Of a stretch of 64,000 nt of DNA, positions 9,280-18,438 are shown one piece after another. Every line of letters begins with the position of its first letter. Position 1 is the first letter of the stretch. The position numbers and the translations under genes are program-made. Origin of the DNA: Chthoniobacteraceae bacterium (lineage in GTDB: Bacteria; Verrucomicrobiota; Verrucomicrobiia; Chthoniobacterales; Chthoniobacteraceae); contig JAQGOL010000030.1 in assembly GCA_028293625.1 (NCBI GenBank), forward strand, positions 310,001-374,000, written 5' to 3'. The notes beneath the pieces are model-generated. The model saw nothing but the letters and a program-made list of their open reading frames with translations, searched no databases and was not told the origin of the DNA.

Positions 9280-9312
9280 TTGACGAACCAAGGCCGCGAC
9301 CGCGCTTGAAGC

Positions 9313-10035
9313 ATGGATGCGTCTCTGGAAGCATATGAAGCTGAACGCGCCGACTTCGAGCGCGTCCTCAGAGCCATCCATGCGATCCGGCTGGCGTCGG
9401 AGAGTCAGTTGGCAAGCTTCGACTGGTTGCTGGAGACGATTCGCCAAGTGGGGCTGGTGCCAATCCCTGAGTATGAGCAAACCTACGCGGGCGAAGAGGA
9501 GTTTATCAACGCCTCGCAGCAAGGACTCATTCAACTGCCGCGCGAGTTTGCCAGGTATCTCCTGATTGCCGCCCGGGAACGCCCGGCCACCTATCTTGAA
9601 ATCGGTTGTTTCAACGGCGCAACCGCCTCGCTTGCCACCGCTTATCTCCAGCGATTCAATTCACAGCTTCAGGCCACCACAATCGACCTCTGGCCGGCCT
9701 TCCTTTTCTATTCTGAAGTTCGCGACCTGCTCCCGCTTCATTACGAAGTAGGCAAGACTTCTTTTAATTTCCGCGACGTCCATTTTGATTCGGTTTTCAT
9801 CGACGGCGATCACTCATTTGATTGGTCGTGGGCCGATTACCAAAATGTTGGCCGCCGCGCACGGCTTTGCGCATTTCACGATATTGCGAACGCGCCTTAT
9901 CTCGATCTTCCGTTGGGCGGTGTCTGCGGCGCGTGGGAACTCCTCAAACAAACCGACAAAGGGAGTCATTTTGAGGAAATCATCGAACATCCCTCCGGGC
10001 GAATCATGGGAATTGGAATTCGCCGGGCAGTTTAA
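9313..10035 (+). CDS. Class I SAM-dependent methyltransferase (Methyltransf_24 type)
   Basis: The protein is 240 residues. An alpha-helical N-terminal extension (about 1-85) precedes a Rossmann-type core with the SAM loop YLEIGCFNGATASLATAYL. A second acidic motif ATTIDLW and the strand-4 motif FDSVFIDGDHSFDWSWADY follow. The FIDGDHS pattern is typical of Methyltransf_24 enzymes, often found in glycan or secondary-metabolite pathways. With the nucleotidyltransferase just upstream, a role in modifying a surface sugar is plausible but not shown. The true acceptor is unknown. Confidence 0.75.
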   Translation: MDASLEAYEAERADFERVLRAIHAIRLASESQLASFDWLLETIRQVGLVPIPEYEQTYAGEEEFINASQQGLIQLPREFARYLLIAARERPATYLEIGCFNGATASLATAYLQRFNSQLQATTIDLWPAFLFYSEVRDLLPLHYEVGKTSFNFRDVHFDSVFIDGDHSFDWSWADYQNVGRRARLCAFHDIANAPYLDLPLGGVCGAWELLKQTDKGSHFEEIIEHPSGRIMGIGIRRAV

Positions 10036-10054
10036 AATCGCTTCAACCGCGCTA

Positions 10055-10942
10055 CTAAATCCCCACCTTCGTCACCCGCCCAAGCAGCTTGCCCACCATG
10101 GGAGTTTCCGTTCGGAGACTCGAAATTTCCACGGCTGCGCGCTCCTCGATCCGGGCCGGATCGCCGGCCAGCGCTGCCGCCAGATCCTTCACGGAATCAT
10201 CAAGGCGCCCCCCCATTTCAATCATCGCCCTCGATAGGGAAACAAAACCGGGCACCTGATCAGCGCCGCTTTTGCGCAATTCGTAGAACGTGGCGAACTC
10301 GTGACTGATTTGGGCGAGTTGAATGACAGCGCGAAGGCGTTCGATGGAAGCATCGTAAACGGGTAGTTTTGTGTCTCCGAGCGTGAACAGTGGCGGGGCG
10401 ACCCGAAGATTTGTTGCATCTTTCTGATACAACCGAGCGTTCCTGGCCAATGTCTCCAGGCTGGCATTCAATGTGGCGAAATGGAGAACGGCTCCGTGAA
10501 TGGCATCCCAGAAGGCTCCGTACTGGCCGCTCACGAGGGCTTGCTCGGCGAAATCCAGGGCGCGCCCGGCTTCAGTCACCAGAGCAGGCAAACCGGCCGC
10601 CATCTCCCGCGAAGTTTCCAGCCTCCGATGCAGAATGCTCTCCAAGCCGCGCTGATCGGCATGGATTTGCGACTGCTCACGCAAAAGACGTTGCACTTCC
10701 GCGCGTTTCGCCTCGCGGCGACGCTTGGACTGCCTCACCGCATGTTCGCAATTTGCTTCAATGGAAGTCCACGCTTTGCGGCCGGCTACGGCCCCCGCCC
10801 CGAGCAGAACCAATCCGGCCACCACCCCCGCGTTGCGATAATCGAACGAGACCTTATCGACCAGAAAAGTCGCGATGAAAAACGTGGCAATCCAGATCAC
10901 GATTGCGACCAGGACACCGCTTAAAAAGCCAAGAAATTTCAT
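10055..10942 (-). CDS. Hypothetical two-TM protein with coiled-coil domain
   Basis: This is a 295-residue protein. It has two N-terminal membrane helices (FLSGVLVAIVIWIATFFIATFLV and AGVVAGLVLLGAGAVAG), then a strongly basic and helical stretch (VRQSKRRREAKRAEVQRLLREQ) and a long alpha-helical cytoplasmic region. No enzymatic motif is seen. It converges on the methyltransferase gene with 19 bp between stops and no obvious terminator. The family is unknown to me. Confidence 0.7.
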   Translation of the reverse strand: MKFLGFLSGVLVAIVIWIATFFIATFLVDKVSFDYRNAGVVAGLVLLGAGAVAGRKAWTSIEANCEHAVRQSKRRREAKRAEVQRLLREQSQIHADQRGLESILHRRLETSREMAAGLPALVTEAGRALDFAEQALVSGQYGAFWDAIHGAVLHFATLNASLETLARNARLYQKDATNLRVAPPLFTLGDTKLPVYDASIERLRAVIQLAQISHEFATFYELRKSGADQVPGFVSLSRAMIEMGGRLDDSVKDLAAALAGDPARIEERAAVEISSLRTETPMVGKLLGRVTKVGI

Positions 10943-11563
10943 AATGTTGCTGGTAATAGCAATCTACGCGCCGCAAGGGTTGCTCGGAGCGTCGTGAAAT
11001 GCTCGTATTTAATTTGTGACAGGCGGGCAATCCCGACACGCGGCTGCCGGTGTGCGCGGCAAATTACTCGCGCTTAAACCCCGTGCGCAATCTGCTTTTG
11101 AGCTGCCTGCAGCAAAAAATCGCATCCGCGGCGTGGAACAGGAGTAAACGCACTCTTCCTAATGGTCCGCCCCGATGCCTCAGTCATGGTGGCTCCCCGC
11201 CTTTTGCGCTTATCAGAGCGGCACAAACCGGTTACCACTCGTCCTTGTCAGACACTTCAATCGGCGGTTCCCCAATCCGCCAACAAGATGACGAACTGAC
11301 TGCCTCTCATCGCTCTACATAAACCATTACCGAAAAATCGTTAACTATTTTATGATTAGAGTGATACAGAAAATAAAAATTACACACTCATCTCAGATAA
11401 AAGATCCGAATGAGTTGCACACGGCAGATCCAAACCAAAAACCGCCCATCCGGACGGAAATAAATTTAAAATTTCCGAGCATCAATTTTTAATAAGGTGA
11501 TATCAGGCTTTCGAAACGAACAAACGCTTGTCTGCTGCCATTGATCGGCATGAAAGCCAAACA
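10943..11563. other. Gene-free stretch before the hairpin repeats
   Basis: About 620 bp hold no convincing gene. One 90-codon frame at 11050-11322 on the plus strand has a composition unlike neighbouring proteins. An AT-rich segment at about 11325-11400 could hold promoters. No CIRCE element, tRNA or terminator was seen. Confidence 0.5.
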
Positions 11564-11623
11564 ACTTTGCCAGGGGTGGTAGAATGAGGGGGCGGGCCTG
11601 GGCGTCCAGCCCGCCCCTCTCAT
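11564..11623 (+). repeat. Tandem hairpin unit, copy 1 of 3
   Basis: The unit starts with a constant block containing TTTGCCAGGGGTGGTAGAAT, which runs into a GC-rich hairpin. The main stem is GGGGCGGG against CCCGCCCC. An upper stem CTGG/CCAG is closed by loop GCGT. One unpaired pyrimidine lies between the two stems on the 5' side. A lower TGA/TCA helix is separated by a bulged C on the 3' side. The arms end in CTCTCAT. Confidence 0.85.
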
Positions 11624-11634
11624 CCACAGAAAAT

Positions 11635-11693
11635 ACTTTGCCAGGGGTGGTAGAATGAAGGGGCGGTCTGGGTCCTCCAGCCGCCCCTCTCAT
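11635..11693 (+). repeat. Tandem hairpin unit, copy 2 of 3
   Basis: The constant 5' block is the same as in copy 1. The main stem is one pair shorter (GGGGCGG/CCGCCCC). The upper stem CTGG/CCAG has loop GTCCT. The unpaired pyrimidine is T here, and the 3' bulged C is kept. It starts 71 bp after copy 1. Confidence 0.85.
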
Positions 11694-11718
11694 CCACTCA
11701 GGCGCTGAAAAAGCAGAC

Positions 11719-11780
11719 ACTTTGCCAGGGGTGGTAGAATGAAAGGGCGGGTCCGGATATCTCCGGCCCGCCCTTCTCAT
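11719..11780 (+). repeat. Tandem hairpin unit, copy 3 of 3
   Basis: The constant block is identical. The stem reads AGGGCGGG against CCCGCCCT and the upper stem CCGG against CCGG, so changes on one arm are matched on the other. The loop is ATATCT, and both bulges are retained. It starts 84 bp after copy 2 and ends 138 bp before the clpB start. A small CGCTAT-TCCG-ATAGCG hairpin (11796-11811) and a CGACA-TTT-TGTCG repeat (11842-11854) follow. Confidence 0.85.
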
Positions 11781-11918
11781 TTTCAGGAGAAGCCTCGCTA
11801 TTCCGATAGCGTCAAACCGGCGCGGCAAAACAGATAAAGAGCGACATTTTGTCGTCTTCTTTCTAATTTCTCTCTCCATCCGCAAGGCAGATTTCCTGCT
11901 TGGGTGCGAAACCTCCCT

Positions 11919-14492
11919 ATGAAGATTGACCGATTCACCCAAAAAATGCAGGAGGCTCTCCAGGCTTCTCAGGATGTTGCGGCCGAGCGGCAGCAACAGG
12001 AAATCACCAACGAGCACTTTCTTTTGGCATTGCTTGTTCAAAGCGAAGGATTGACGCGGCCGCTTCTCGAAAAGCTCGGTGTCTCGACCAGCGCGCTCAA
12101 TCAACGAATCGAGGAGCTGCTTGCCCGGCGCGCCAAGGTGCAGGGAAGCGGTCTGCAGGCCAATCTCGGCAGCGAATTGCGCGATGTCCTCGATCGCGCC
12201 GAAAAAGAGATGGCCGCAATGAAGGATGAATTCCTGAGTGCGGAACATTATCTCCTGGCACTCGCCGATTCCAAATACGACGCAGGCAAACTTCTCCAGG
12301 CAAGCGGAGTCACAAAGGCCCGTTTAATGCAGGCGCTCCAGCAGGTGCGCGGTTCGCAGCGCGTGACCGATCAAAACCCCGAAGGCAAATACCAGACCCT
12401 TGAAAAATACGGGCGCGATCTGACCGAAGCCGCACGGCGTGGAAAAATTGACCCGGTCATCGGACGCGACAACGAAATCCGGCGTGTCATGCAGGTGCTC
12501 TCCCGGCGCACCAAAAACAATCCGGTGCTCATCGGCGAACCCGGCACGGGTAAAACCGCGATTGTCGAAGGGCTCGCCCGGCGGATTGTCTCGGGCGACG
12601 TGCCTGAATCGCTCAAGAACAAAAAAATCATCGCCATGGATATCGGCTCGATGATTGCGGGTGCGAAGTTTCGCGGTGAATTTGAGGACCGGCTGAAAGC
12701 GTTTCTTAAAGAAGTGACCGATTCCCAGGGGGAGATCATCCTTTTTATCGACGAGCTTCACACCATTGTCGGCGCGGGTGCCAGCGAGGGGGCGGTGGAT
12801 GCTTCCAACATGTTGAAACCGCAGCTGGCCCGTGGCGAACTGCGCACCATCGGCGCAACCACGCTTGATGAATACCGCAAATACATTGAGAAAGACGCCG
12901 CCCTGGAGCGCCGGTTCCAACCCGTCACTGTCGATGAACCGAGTGTCGAGGATACCATCGCCATTCTCCGCGGACTTAAAGAACGCTATGAAGTGCATCA
13001 CGGCGTGCGGATTCAGGATGCCGCGCTCGTGGCCGCCGCGATGCTCTCCCATCGTTATATCAGCGACCGGTTTCTTCCCGATAAAGCCGTTGATCTGGTC
13101 GATGAAGCCGCTTCGCGCCTCAAGATTGAGCTCGAATCGTTGCCAACCGAAATCGACGTATTGGAACGCGAAATCATGCAGCTTGAAATGGAGCGGCAGG
13201 CGCTGAAAAAAGAAAAGGATGCCGCCAGCAAGGAGCGGCTTTCAAAGATCGAGCGCGATCTGGCCGACCTGCGCGAGAAATCGTCGCAACTCAAAGCCCA
13301 ATGGCAGAGTGAAAAAAGCGAGATCGATAAATCGCGCAAGCTGGCTGAAGAACTTGACCAGCTTCGGACTGAACTTGCGCAGGCCCAACGCCGCGGGGAA
13401 CTCGGCAAGGCGAGTGAAATCCAGTACGGGCTTATTCCCGAGGTGCAACGCCAGCTGGATGCGCACAATCGCCAGCTCAGCGAGGTCCAGCACGGCGCCC
13501 AAATGCTCAAGGAAGAGGTCACCGAGGAAGATATCGCCCGGGTGGTGAGCGCCTGGACCGGCATCCCGGTCAATCGCATGCTCGAAGCGGAACGCGAAAA
13601 ATTGATCCAGATGGACGAACGTCTCGGGGCCCGGGTGATCGGTCAGAAAAAGGCGATCGCCGCGGTCAGCAATGCGGTGCGGCGGGCGCGGGCAGGGTTG
13701 CAGGACGAAAACCGCCCGATCGGTTCCTTCATTTTCCTCGGACCGACCGGCGTGGGGAAAACCGAGCTCAGCCGCGCGCTGGCCGAGTTTCTCTTTGACG
13801 ATGAGCACGCCATGATCCGCATCGACATGAGCGAATACATGGAAAAACATTCCGTGGCGCGGCTGCTCGGGGCGCCTCCCGGCTACGTTGGCTTTGAGGA
13901 AGGCGGCCAGCTCAGCGAAGCGGTGCGCCGCAAGCCATACAGCGTCGTATTATTTGATGAGATTGAAAAAGCGCATCCCGACGTATTCAACGTGCTCCTG
14001 CAAGTACTTGACGACGGCCGGATTACGGATGGACAAGGCCGCACTGTCAATTTCAAGAACACCGTGGTGATCATGACCTCCAACCTTGGCGGCCAGTACA
14101 TTACCGAGACAAATAATGTCGAACAACGCGAGGCCATGGTTATGGACGCTTTGCGCGCCCATTTCCGGCCGGAGTTTCTCAATCGCATCGATGACATCAT
14201 CATGTTTGATCGACTCACCGAAGCCGACCTGACGCGCATCGTGGATATCCAGATTGAGAAGCTCACCAAGCGGCTCGCTTCCCAAAAACTGACGCTTCTG
14301 CTCAGTGACACGGCAAAAATCCATCTCGGACGCGAGGGCTACGATCCCGTTTACGGGGCGCGGCCCTTAAAGCGAGTGATTCAGCGTCAACTGCTTGATC
14401 CCCTGAGTCTGGAAATTCTCGCGGGCCGCTTTACCGAAGGGGGCACCATTCACGTTGATGAGCAGGATGGAAAACTGAGTTTCTCGCGGTGA
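11919..14492 (+). CDS. clpB: Disaggregase ClpB (Hsp100)
   Basis: This 857-residue AAA+ chaperone threads aggregated proteins through a hexameric ring together with DnaK. The N-domain has Clp repeats (about 1-145). NBD1 carries Walker A GEPGTGKT near residue 206. The regulatory coiled-coil M domain spans about 400-530 (rich in K/E/R, e.g. [19 protein letters not shown]). NBD2 carries Walker A GPTGVGKT near residue 608 and the pore loop GYVGFEEGG. The start is the ATG at 11919 ([14 protein letters not shown]); the frame also allows a GTG at 11904. No CIRCE element was found upstream. The three-hairpin array is the only obvious candidate control element. Confidence 0.97.
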   Translation: MKIDRFTQKMQEALQASQDVAAERQQQEITNEHFLLALLVQSEGLTRPLLEKLGVSTSALNQRIEELLARRAKVQGSGLQANLGSELRDVLDRAEKEMAAMKDEFLSAEHYLLALADSKYDAGKLLQASGVTKARLMQALQQVRGSQRVTDQNPEGKYQTLEKYGRDLTEAARRGKIDPVIGRDNEIRRVMQVLSRRTKNNPVLIGEPGTGKTAIVEGLARRIVSGDVPESLKNKKIIAMDIGSMIAGAKFRGEFEDRLKAFLKEVTDSQGEIILFIDELHTIVGAGASEGAVDASNMLKPQLARGELRTIGATTLDEYRKYIEKDAALERRFQPVTVDEPSVEDTIAILRGLKERYEVHHGVRIQDAALVAAAMLSHRYISDRFLPDKAVDLVDEAASRLKIELESLPTEIDVLEREIMQLEMERQALKKEKDAASKERLSKIERDLADLREKSSQLKAQWQSEKSEIDKSRKLAEELDQLRTELAQAQRRGELGKASEIQYGLIPEVQRQLDAHNRQLSEVQHGAQMLKEEVTEEDIARVVSAWTGIPVNRMLEAEREKLIQMDERLGARVIGQKKAIAAVSNAVRRARAGLQDENRPIGSFIFLGPTGVGKTELSRALAEFLFDDEHAMIRIDMSEYMEKHSVARLLGAPPGYVGFEEGGQLSEAVRRKPYSVVLFDEIEKAHPDVFNVLLQVLDDGRITDGQGRTVNFKNTVVIMTSNLGGQYITETNNVEQREAMVMDALRAHFRPEFLNRIDDIIMFDRLTEADLTRIVDIQIEKLTKRLASQKLTLLLSDTAKIHLGREGYDPVYGARPLKRVIQRQLLDPLSLEILAGRFTEGGTIHVDEQDGKLSFSR

Positions 14493-14632
14493 TTTCTGTC
14501 CGCTGATATTCAATGAGGAGCAGGGGCTCGCTCAAACATTCCAGTGGCGGACCAGGCAATTGAGCTCGGGGTCTAATCCCCTCCCCTTTCCTCAGGTTGC
14601 CCCCCGTCAAGGAGAGCCGCTACAGGCAATGT

Positions 14633-15244
14633 ATGCGGCTCCCGAAAGGCTTTGAGGAAGACTATCAGACAATGCGGACCCGCCTGCGCTGGGCTGTGCG
14701 GCGCGGCGACGACATGGATATGAGGCACGCGCAAATGACGGCTGAGGAGGTTGCCGAGTTTCTTCGACGTTGGGATGGGAAGATTGCGGTGCCCGAAGTG
14801 CAGATTGAGCTTAGTAAAGTCCAGGGATGGGTCGCTCTTATGCGGCGCCATCTCGACAAAATTTTTCTAACCCAATTGCTCGAAGTGCTTGAAACCCGCC
14901 GGGAATGGCAGCTCTCGGAGCTCTTCCTCAAAGCTTCCACCGCGTTTATTCGGATCATGAAGCAGGCCCCGGCCAGACTACTTCCCCAATTGGAAGAAAT
15001 CTACCGCAGCCATACAGGCTACGATTACGATCCCACCGTTGAATATTGCACCAGCGAAGCGCAAGCCGAGCAATGCGAGGAGGTTTACAAAAAAGCGTTA
15101 ATCCAACTTGAAATCGACTGGAGCGAACGAGTAACCGCGGACTTGCAAAAGCGATTGACCGAATCTGACAGCGCGCAAATCCAGCTTTGGATGCGCGAGG
15201 TTCAGCAGAGCATGGATTCCCTCGACGAGGAACCCGGAAATTAG
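14633..15244 (+). CDS. Hypothetical helical protein
   Basis: The protein is about 203 residues from the ATG at 14633 (MRLPKGFEEDYQTMRTRLR). The frame is open further up to a TTG at 14597, and an AAGGAG at 14609 leaves the start uncertain. The product is almost all helical, hydrophilic and rich in R, E and Q, with no membrane segment and no recognised domain. It lies 140 bp after clpB on the same strand and ends just before a strong terminator. It may be transcribed with clpB or separately. Confidence 0.65.
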   Translation: MRLPKGFEEDYQTMRTRLRWAVRRGDDMDMRHAQMTAEEVAEFLRRWDGKIAVPEVQIELSKVQGWVALMRRHLDKIFLTQLLEVLETRREWQLSELFLKASTAFIRIMKQAPARLLPQLEEIYRSHTGYDYDPTVEYCTSEAQAEQCEEVYKKALIQLEIDWSERVTADLQKRLTESDSAQIQLWMREVQQSMDSLDEEPGN

Positions 15245-15263
15245 TCACCCCCTTATCAATCAA

Positions 15264-15302
15264 AAACACGGGTTTGGAAGAGTATCTTCCAAACCCGTGT
15301 TT
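15264..15302. terminator. Bidirectional terminator hairpin
   Basis: A perfect 18-bp stem (AAACACGGGTTTGGAAGA with TCTTCCAAACCCGTGTTT) has a GTA loop. It ends in T-runs on both strands and sits between two convergent genes, so it can stop transcription from either side. Confidence 0.8.
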
Positions 15303-15350
15303 GATGCATGAAAATGCGCAGCTTAATCCGTGCGCCGTATTTTTACGCTG

Positions 15351-16730
15351 CTAGTATTCGTGTTTCTTGTTCAAACCGGGCATCGGAACAGGATATCTGC
15401 CTTTTGCATCGGCCATGAGCGGAGCGTCGCTGTCGAGAGTGAGCTTATCGACGTTTGGCGCGAACTCCTGGTCACTGTTGAGCGCGTCTTCCCAGGTAAT
15501 CATTTGGCCGGTATGCGCGGCCATGCGTCCCATGACACAGGTCAGGCTCGCTTCAATGCTGCGCTTTACTTCGTTGTAAGGACGGTTCTCGCGAATGGCC
15601 GCCATGAAGTCGTCCCATTCAGTCTGATAAGGATTCGGCTCCGGCTGCTCCGCTTTCCAAAGAAGATTTTCACTCTTGATCTCCTGGCCTTTGAAAATGC
15701 GGCATTTGGCAGGGCTATGGCCGGCACTGGAAATGACCGCCATTCCTTTTGTGCCATGGACATAACTTGCGAACTCATCCTGGCACCCGGTTACATTGCG
15801 CTGCTCCATAAAGAGCCGGACCCCGTCATTGAAGATATATTCGACTGAATAGTGATCGAAGTTCTGGTCAACGTTATTGCCGCGATCGTGGCGTCCGCCA
15901 GTGGCCATCGCCTTGACCGGGAACGAATCCTTCATCCAGCAACATTCGTCGATGTTATGGATCATGTAGTCGCTGAACGAGCCGCCGCTGGCCCAGAGGA
16001 AGCTATGGAAGCGTTCAATCTGCCAGAGAAGTTCCTTCTTATCGGCAGGCTTAGGCTCGGAAAAACAGGACGCCACAGGCCCCTGCATCCGGTAGGTGCG
16101 GAAGTGGGTAATATCGCCGATCTCTCCGTTGTGAATGCGCTTGTAGAGTTCACCGCGCGCTGTGCAATGCCGGCACATCAGGCCAACCGCCACTTTCATC
16201 GGTTTTTTCAGGGACTCTTCAGCAAGCGCATACATGCGGCGCGCCCCGGGTCCATCGGTGATAAGCGGTTTTTCCATGAAGACATTGATCCCTTTCTCAA
16301 TGGCGTATTGGAATTGCACCCAGCGAAAAGCGCACGGGGTGGTGAAGATGGCAATGTCGTTGGGCTTGAGGCAGTCGATCGCTTTTTTGAAAGCATCGAA
16401 TCCAATGAATTGCCGCTCAGCGGGGACATCCATCTGGCCGGCAAACTGGCTTTTAAGACCATTGTAGCTGCTCTTAAGTTTGCTCTCTGAAACGTCCGCC
16501 ATGGCGACCAGTTTCAGCGGCGCACCCGTGACGGAAAGCGCATTGGCCACCGCACCGGTGCCGCGTCCGCCGCAGCCGATGACGGCGATATTGGAACCAC
16601 CTTCTCTCACGGCCTCCTGGCCGTGGACAAATGGCAATGTGACACCGGCAAGCGCGGACGCCGCAGCGACACGGCCGGTTGTTTTAATGAAATCACGGCG
16701 TGATGTGCCGGGAATGATAATTTCGCTCAT
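15351..16730 (-). CDS. Gfo/Idh/MocA-family oxidoreductase, Tat-exported
   Basis: This is a 459-residue protein. An N-terminal twin-arginine signal (TSRRDFIKTTGRVAAASALAG) implies export as a folded, cofactor-loaded protein. The NAD(P)-binding Rossmann loop is IAVIGCGGRGTGAVA. The family's FMEKPLITDG motif, with its conserved Lys, is near residue 150. The C-terminal half is the sheet domain that binds a sugar or cyclitol. The substrate cannot be told from sequence. Such Tat-type oxidoreductases are abundant in Verrucomicrobia and Planctomycetes. It is the second gene of a pair, 87 bp after a paralogue. Confidence 0.9.
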   Translation of the reverse strand: MSEIIIPGTSRRDFIKTTGRVAAASALAGVTLPFVHGQEAVREGGSNIAVIGCGGRGTGAVANALSVTGAPLKLVAMADVSESKLKSSYNGLKSQFAGQMDVPAERQFIGFDAFKKAIDCLKPNDIAIFTTPCAFRWVQFQYAIEKGINVFMEKPLITDGPGARRMYALAEESLKKPMKVAVGLMCRHCTARGELYKRIHNGEIGDITHFRTYRMQGPVASCFSEPKPADKKELLWQIERFHSFLWASGGSFSDYMIHNIDECCWMKDSFPVKAMATGGRHDRGNNVDQNFDHYSVEYIFNDGVRLFMEQRNVTGCQDEFASYVHGTKGMAVISSAGHSPAKCRIFKGQEIKSENLLWKAEQPEPNPYQTEWDDFMAAIRENRPYNEVKRSIEASLTCVMGRMAAHTGQMITWEDALNSDQEFAPNVDKLTLDSDAPLMADAKGRYPVPMPGLNKKHEY

Positions 16731-16817
16731 AGATTTGGGGGAATGTGGGAAGAAAAAAGAGGGTGTGGAAAAGTCGCCCGCTTAGCCAACGCTAAATCCG
16801 GGCAGGTTGTATGTGGC

Positions 16818-18221
16818 TCAGATCTTGGCCGAGGAATAATCCCAGCCATCGCGATAGTTGGTGCGTTTGATGAACTTCGCTGCCTCGGGCATTCCAACTA
16901 CGGCAAGTTCAGCCGAGTTCCATTCGATACTCCGGCCACAACGCATCGCGAGCGCCCCTAAAAGGCAGAGCTCAGTCAGCGGCACCGAGTAGTCAAACTG
17001 CGACATCCATGGAAACGCTGCGCCGTTCTTGATCGCAATCGTCCATTCCTGTTGCGGATCGCCGGGAGTGACACTCCGTGGAAGGCTCTTGGCGGGCGGA
17101 TTGGCGAGAAACGCCTTGGAACGCGCTTCAGGAAATATCTTCGGGTTCTGGCACTGATCCGCCTTGTTATAGATCACCCCTTCGCTCCCAACAATCAGGA
17201 AACCGACACTGCCAAATTTCTGGTCTCCCAATTCAGCCGGGACAGCGGGGAGCTTCTGGGAGCCATCGGCGTTTTTGCCTTCATACCAGGTCATGGTCAG
17301 GTCGCCATACTTGGGATGATTCTTCCAATGGTATTTCACCACGCAGCCGCGAGGCCAGGCGATCTCGGTTAGCTCCTCCGGCGCCGCTTCAATAGTCTGC
17401 GGCATGCCAAGTTCAAGCGCCCAGAAAAGCGGATCCATATTGTGGCATCCCATGTCGCCAAGGGCGCCGGCACCGTATTCCAAAAAGCCGCGCCAGTTGA
17501 AAGGATGGATGTCGCGAGAAAAAGGACGATCTGGAGTGGCGGCCAGCCAGAGATTCCAGTCGAGGTTTTCCGGCGCATCGCCCGGCTTCCACGAAACGAT
17601 TTGACCCTGTGGCCAGATCGGCCGGTTGGTCCAGACGTGGACTTCTTTTACTTTGCCAACCACGTCCGCCTGAAGCCATTCCTTGAGCACGCGGTTGTCC
17701 TCATAGGTATGGCCCTGATTACCCATCTGCGTGATGAGCCCTTTTTTCCGGGCCGCTTTTTGCATCTCGCGCGCCTCCCAAAGCGTGTTGGTAAGTGGTT
17801 TTTGAACGCAGACATGTTTGCCCAACGCCATCGCGTGCATTGCGGCCGGATAATGCGCGTGATCGGGAGTAGAGACGGTCACCGCGTCGATCTCCTTGAC
17901 CTCATCGAGCATTTTGCGGAAATCGCGAAATGGCTTGGCATTAGGAAACTTCGCAATGGCCTTGGCAAGGTTGTTGGAATCGACATCCGCAAAAGCGACC
18001 ACCTCGTTGTTCTTGGCGGCATTTTCCATGTCCGACCACCCTTTTCCACCGACGCCAATGCAGGCGATACCGAGTTTTTTGCTCGCAGGCACTGCACCTT
18101 GGGAGCGCACAATATTGGGAAGAAAAATCCCGCCCGCGGTCGTGGCGGCAAGTCCTTTAATAAAAGAACGGCGGCTGGGGGGAAATGAAGATGGATCGAA
18201 TGGGGAACGAGGTGAGTTCAT
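16818..18221 (-). CDS. Gfo/Idh/MocA-family oxidoreductase, Tat-exported (paralogue)
   Basis: This is a 467-residue protein with the Tat signal SRRSFIKGLAATTAGGIFLP. The nucleotide loop is IACIGVGGKGWSDMEN, and the active-site-side motif is VCQKPLTNTL (the Gln-Lys-Pro variant of EKP). TVSTPDHAHYPAAMHAM is typical of this subfamily. It probably oxidises, reduces or rearranges sugar derivatives in the periplasm. It shares layout with the following gene but is clearly divergent from it, so this is an old duplication or two recruited family members. It is divergent from the zinc-ribbon gene at 18439. Confidence 0.9.
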   Translation of the reverse strand: MNSPRSPFDPSSFPPSRRSFIKGLAATTAGGIFLPNIVRSQGAVPASKKLGIACIGVGGKGWSDMENAAKNNEVVAFADVDSNNLAKAIAKFPNAKPFRDFRKMLDEVKEIDAVTVSTPDHAHYPAAMHAMALGKHVCVQKPLTNTLWEAREMQKAARKKGLITQMGNQGHTYEDNRVLKEWLQADVVGKVKEVHVWTNRPIWPQGQIVSWKPGDAPENLDWNLWLAATPDRPFSRDIHPFNWRGFLEYGAGALGDMGCHNMDPLFWALELGMPQTIEAAPEELTEIAWPRGCVVKYHWKNHPKYGDLTMTWYEGKNADGSQKLPAVPAELGDQKFGSVGFLIVGSEGVIYNKADQCQNPKIFPEARSKAFLANPPAKSLPRSVTPGDPQQEWTIAIKNGAAFPWMSQFDYSVPLTELCLLGALAMRCGRSIEWNSAELAVVGMPEAAKFIKRTNYRDGWDYSSAKI

Positions 18222-18324
18222 TGGAGTTTGAGGGAGAAAGCCGCGTCACCCGCAGCGCTGATGATTACCCAAAATGCGCGTTCCTCTTAGCCTCGGAGGG
18301 TAGAGGAAATCACAGTCACAGCGC

Positions 18325-18390
18325 TCAAGGAGACAAATGGCAGACTGTTGAACTCCTTGAATGCAGCTTTTGCGAGCGCAATGTGCGCTC
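18325..18390. promoter_or_regulatory. Two perfect inverted repeats in a divergent intergenic region
   Basis: TCAAGGAG (18325-18332) pairs with CTCCTTGA (18353-18360). Further on, GAGCGCA (18374-18380) pairs with TGCGCTC (18384-18390) across an ATG spacer. They lie between the divergent genes starting at 18221 and 18439. They could be operators or a two-hairpin leader of the plus-strand gene. Confidence 0.45.
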
Positions 18391-18438
18391 CTGGCACGAT
18401 TCGAAGGACAAGTTCACCTTCACCCCAAAAACAAAATT

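Noticed and set aside
11050-11322. 90-codon plus-strand frame in the gap before clpB
   Set aside because: No family-like pattern, no ribosome-binding site, and an amino-acid mix (Ser/Arg/Pro-rich) typical of random GC-rich sequence.
11564-11780. CRISPR array
   Set aside because: Three repeats spaced 71 and 84 bp, with most of each unit (including the 'spacer' arms) conserved and base-paired, and no cas genes.
11781-11918. CIRCE or sigma32-type heat-shock promoter of clpB
   Set aside because: No TTAGCACTC-N9-GAGTGCTAA and no CTTGAA/CCCCAT pair could be found in the leader.
11466-12248. 260-codon minus-strand frame across the hairpins and into clpB
   Set aside because: It is antisense to clpB for nearly half its length, and its repeated STTPGKV comes only from the DNA repeats.
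12324-13052. 242-codon minus-strand frame
   Set aside because: Antisense shadow of clpB.
17442-18188. 248-codon plus-strand frame
   Set aside because: Shadow of the Gfo/Idh gene on the opposite strand, which has all family motifs.
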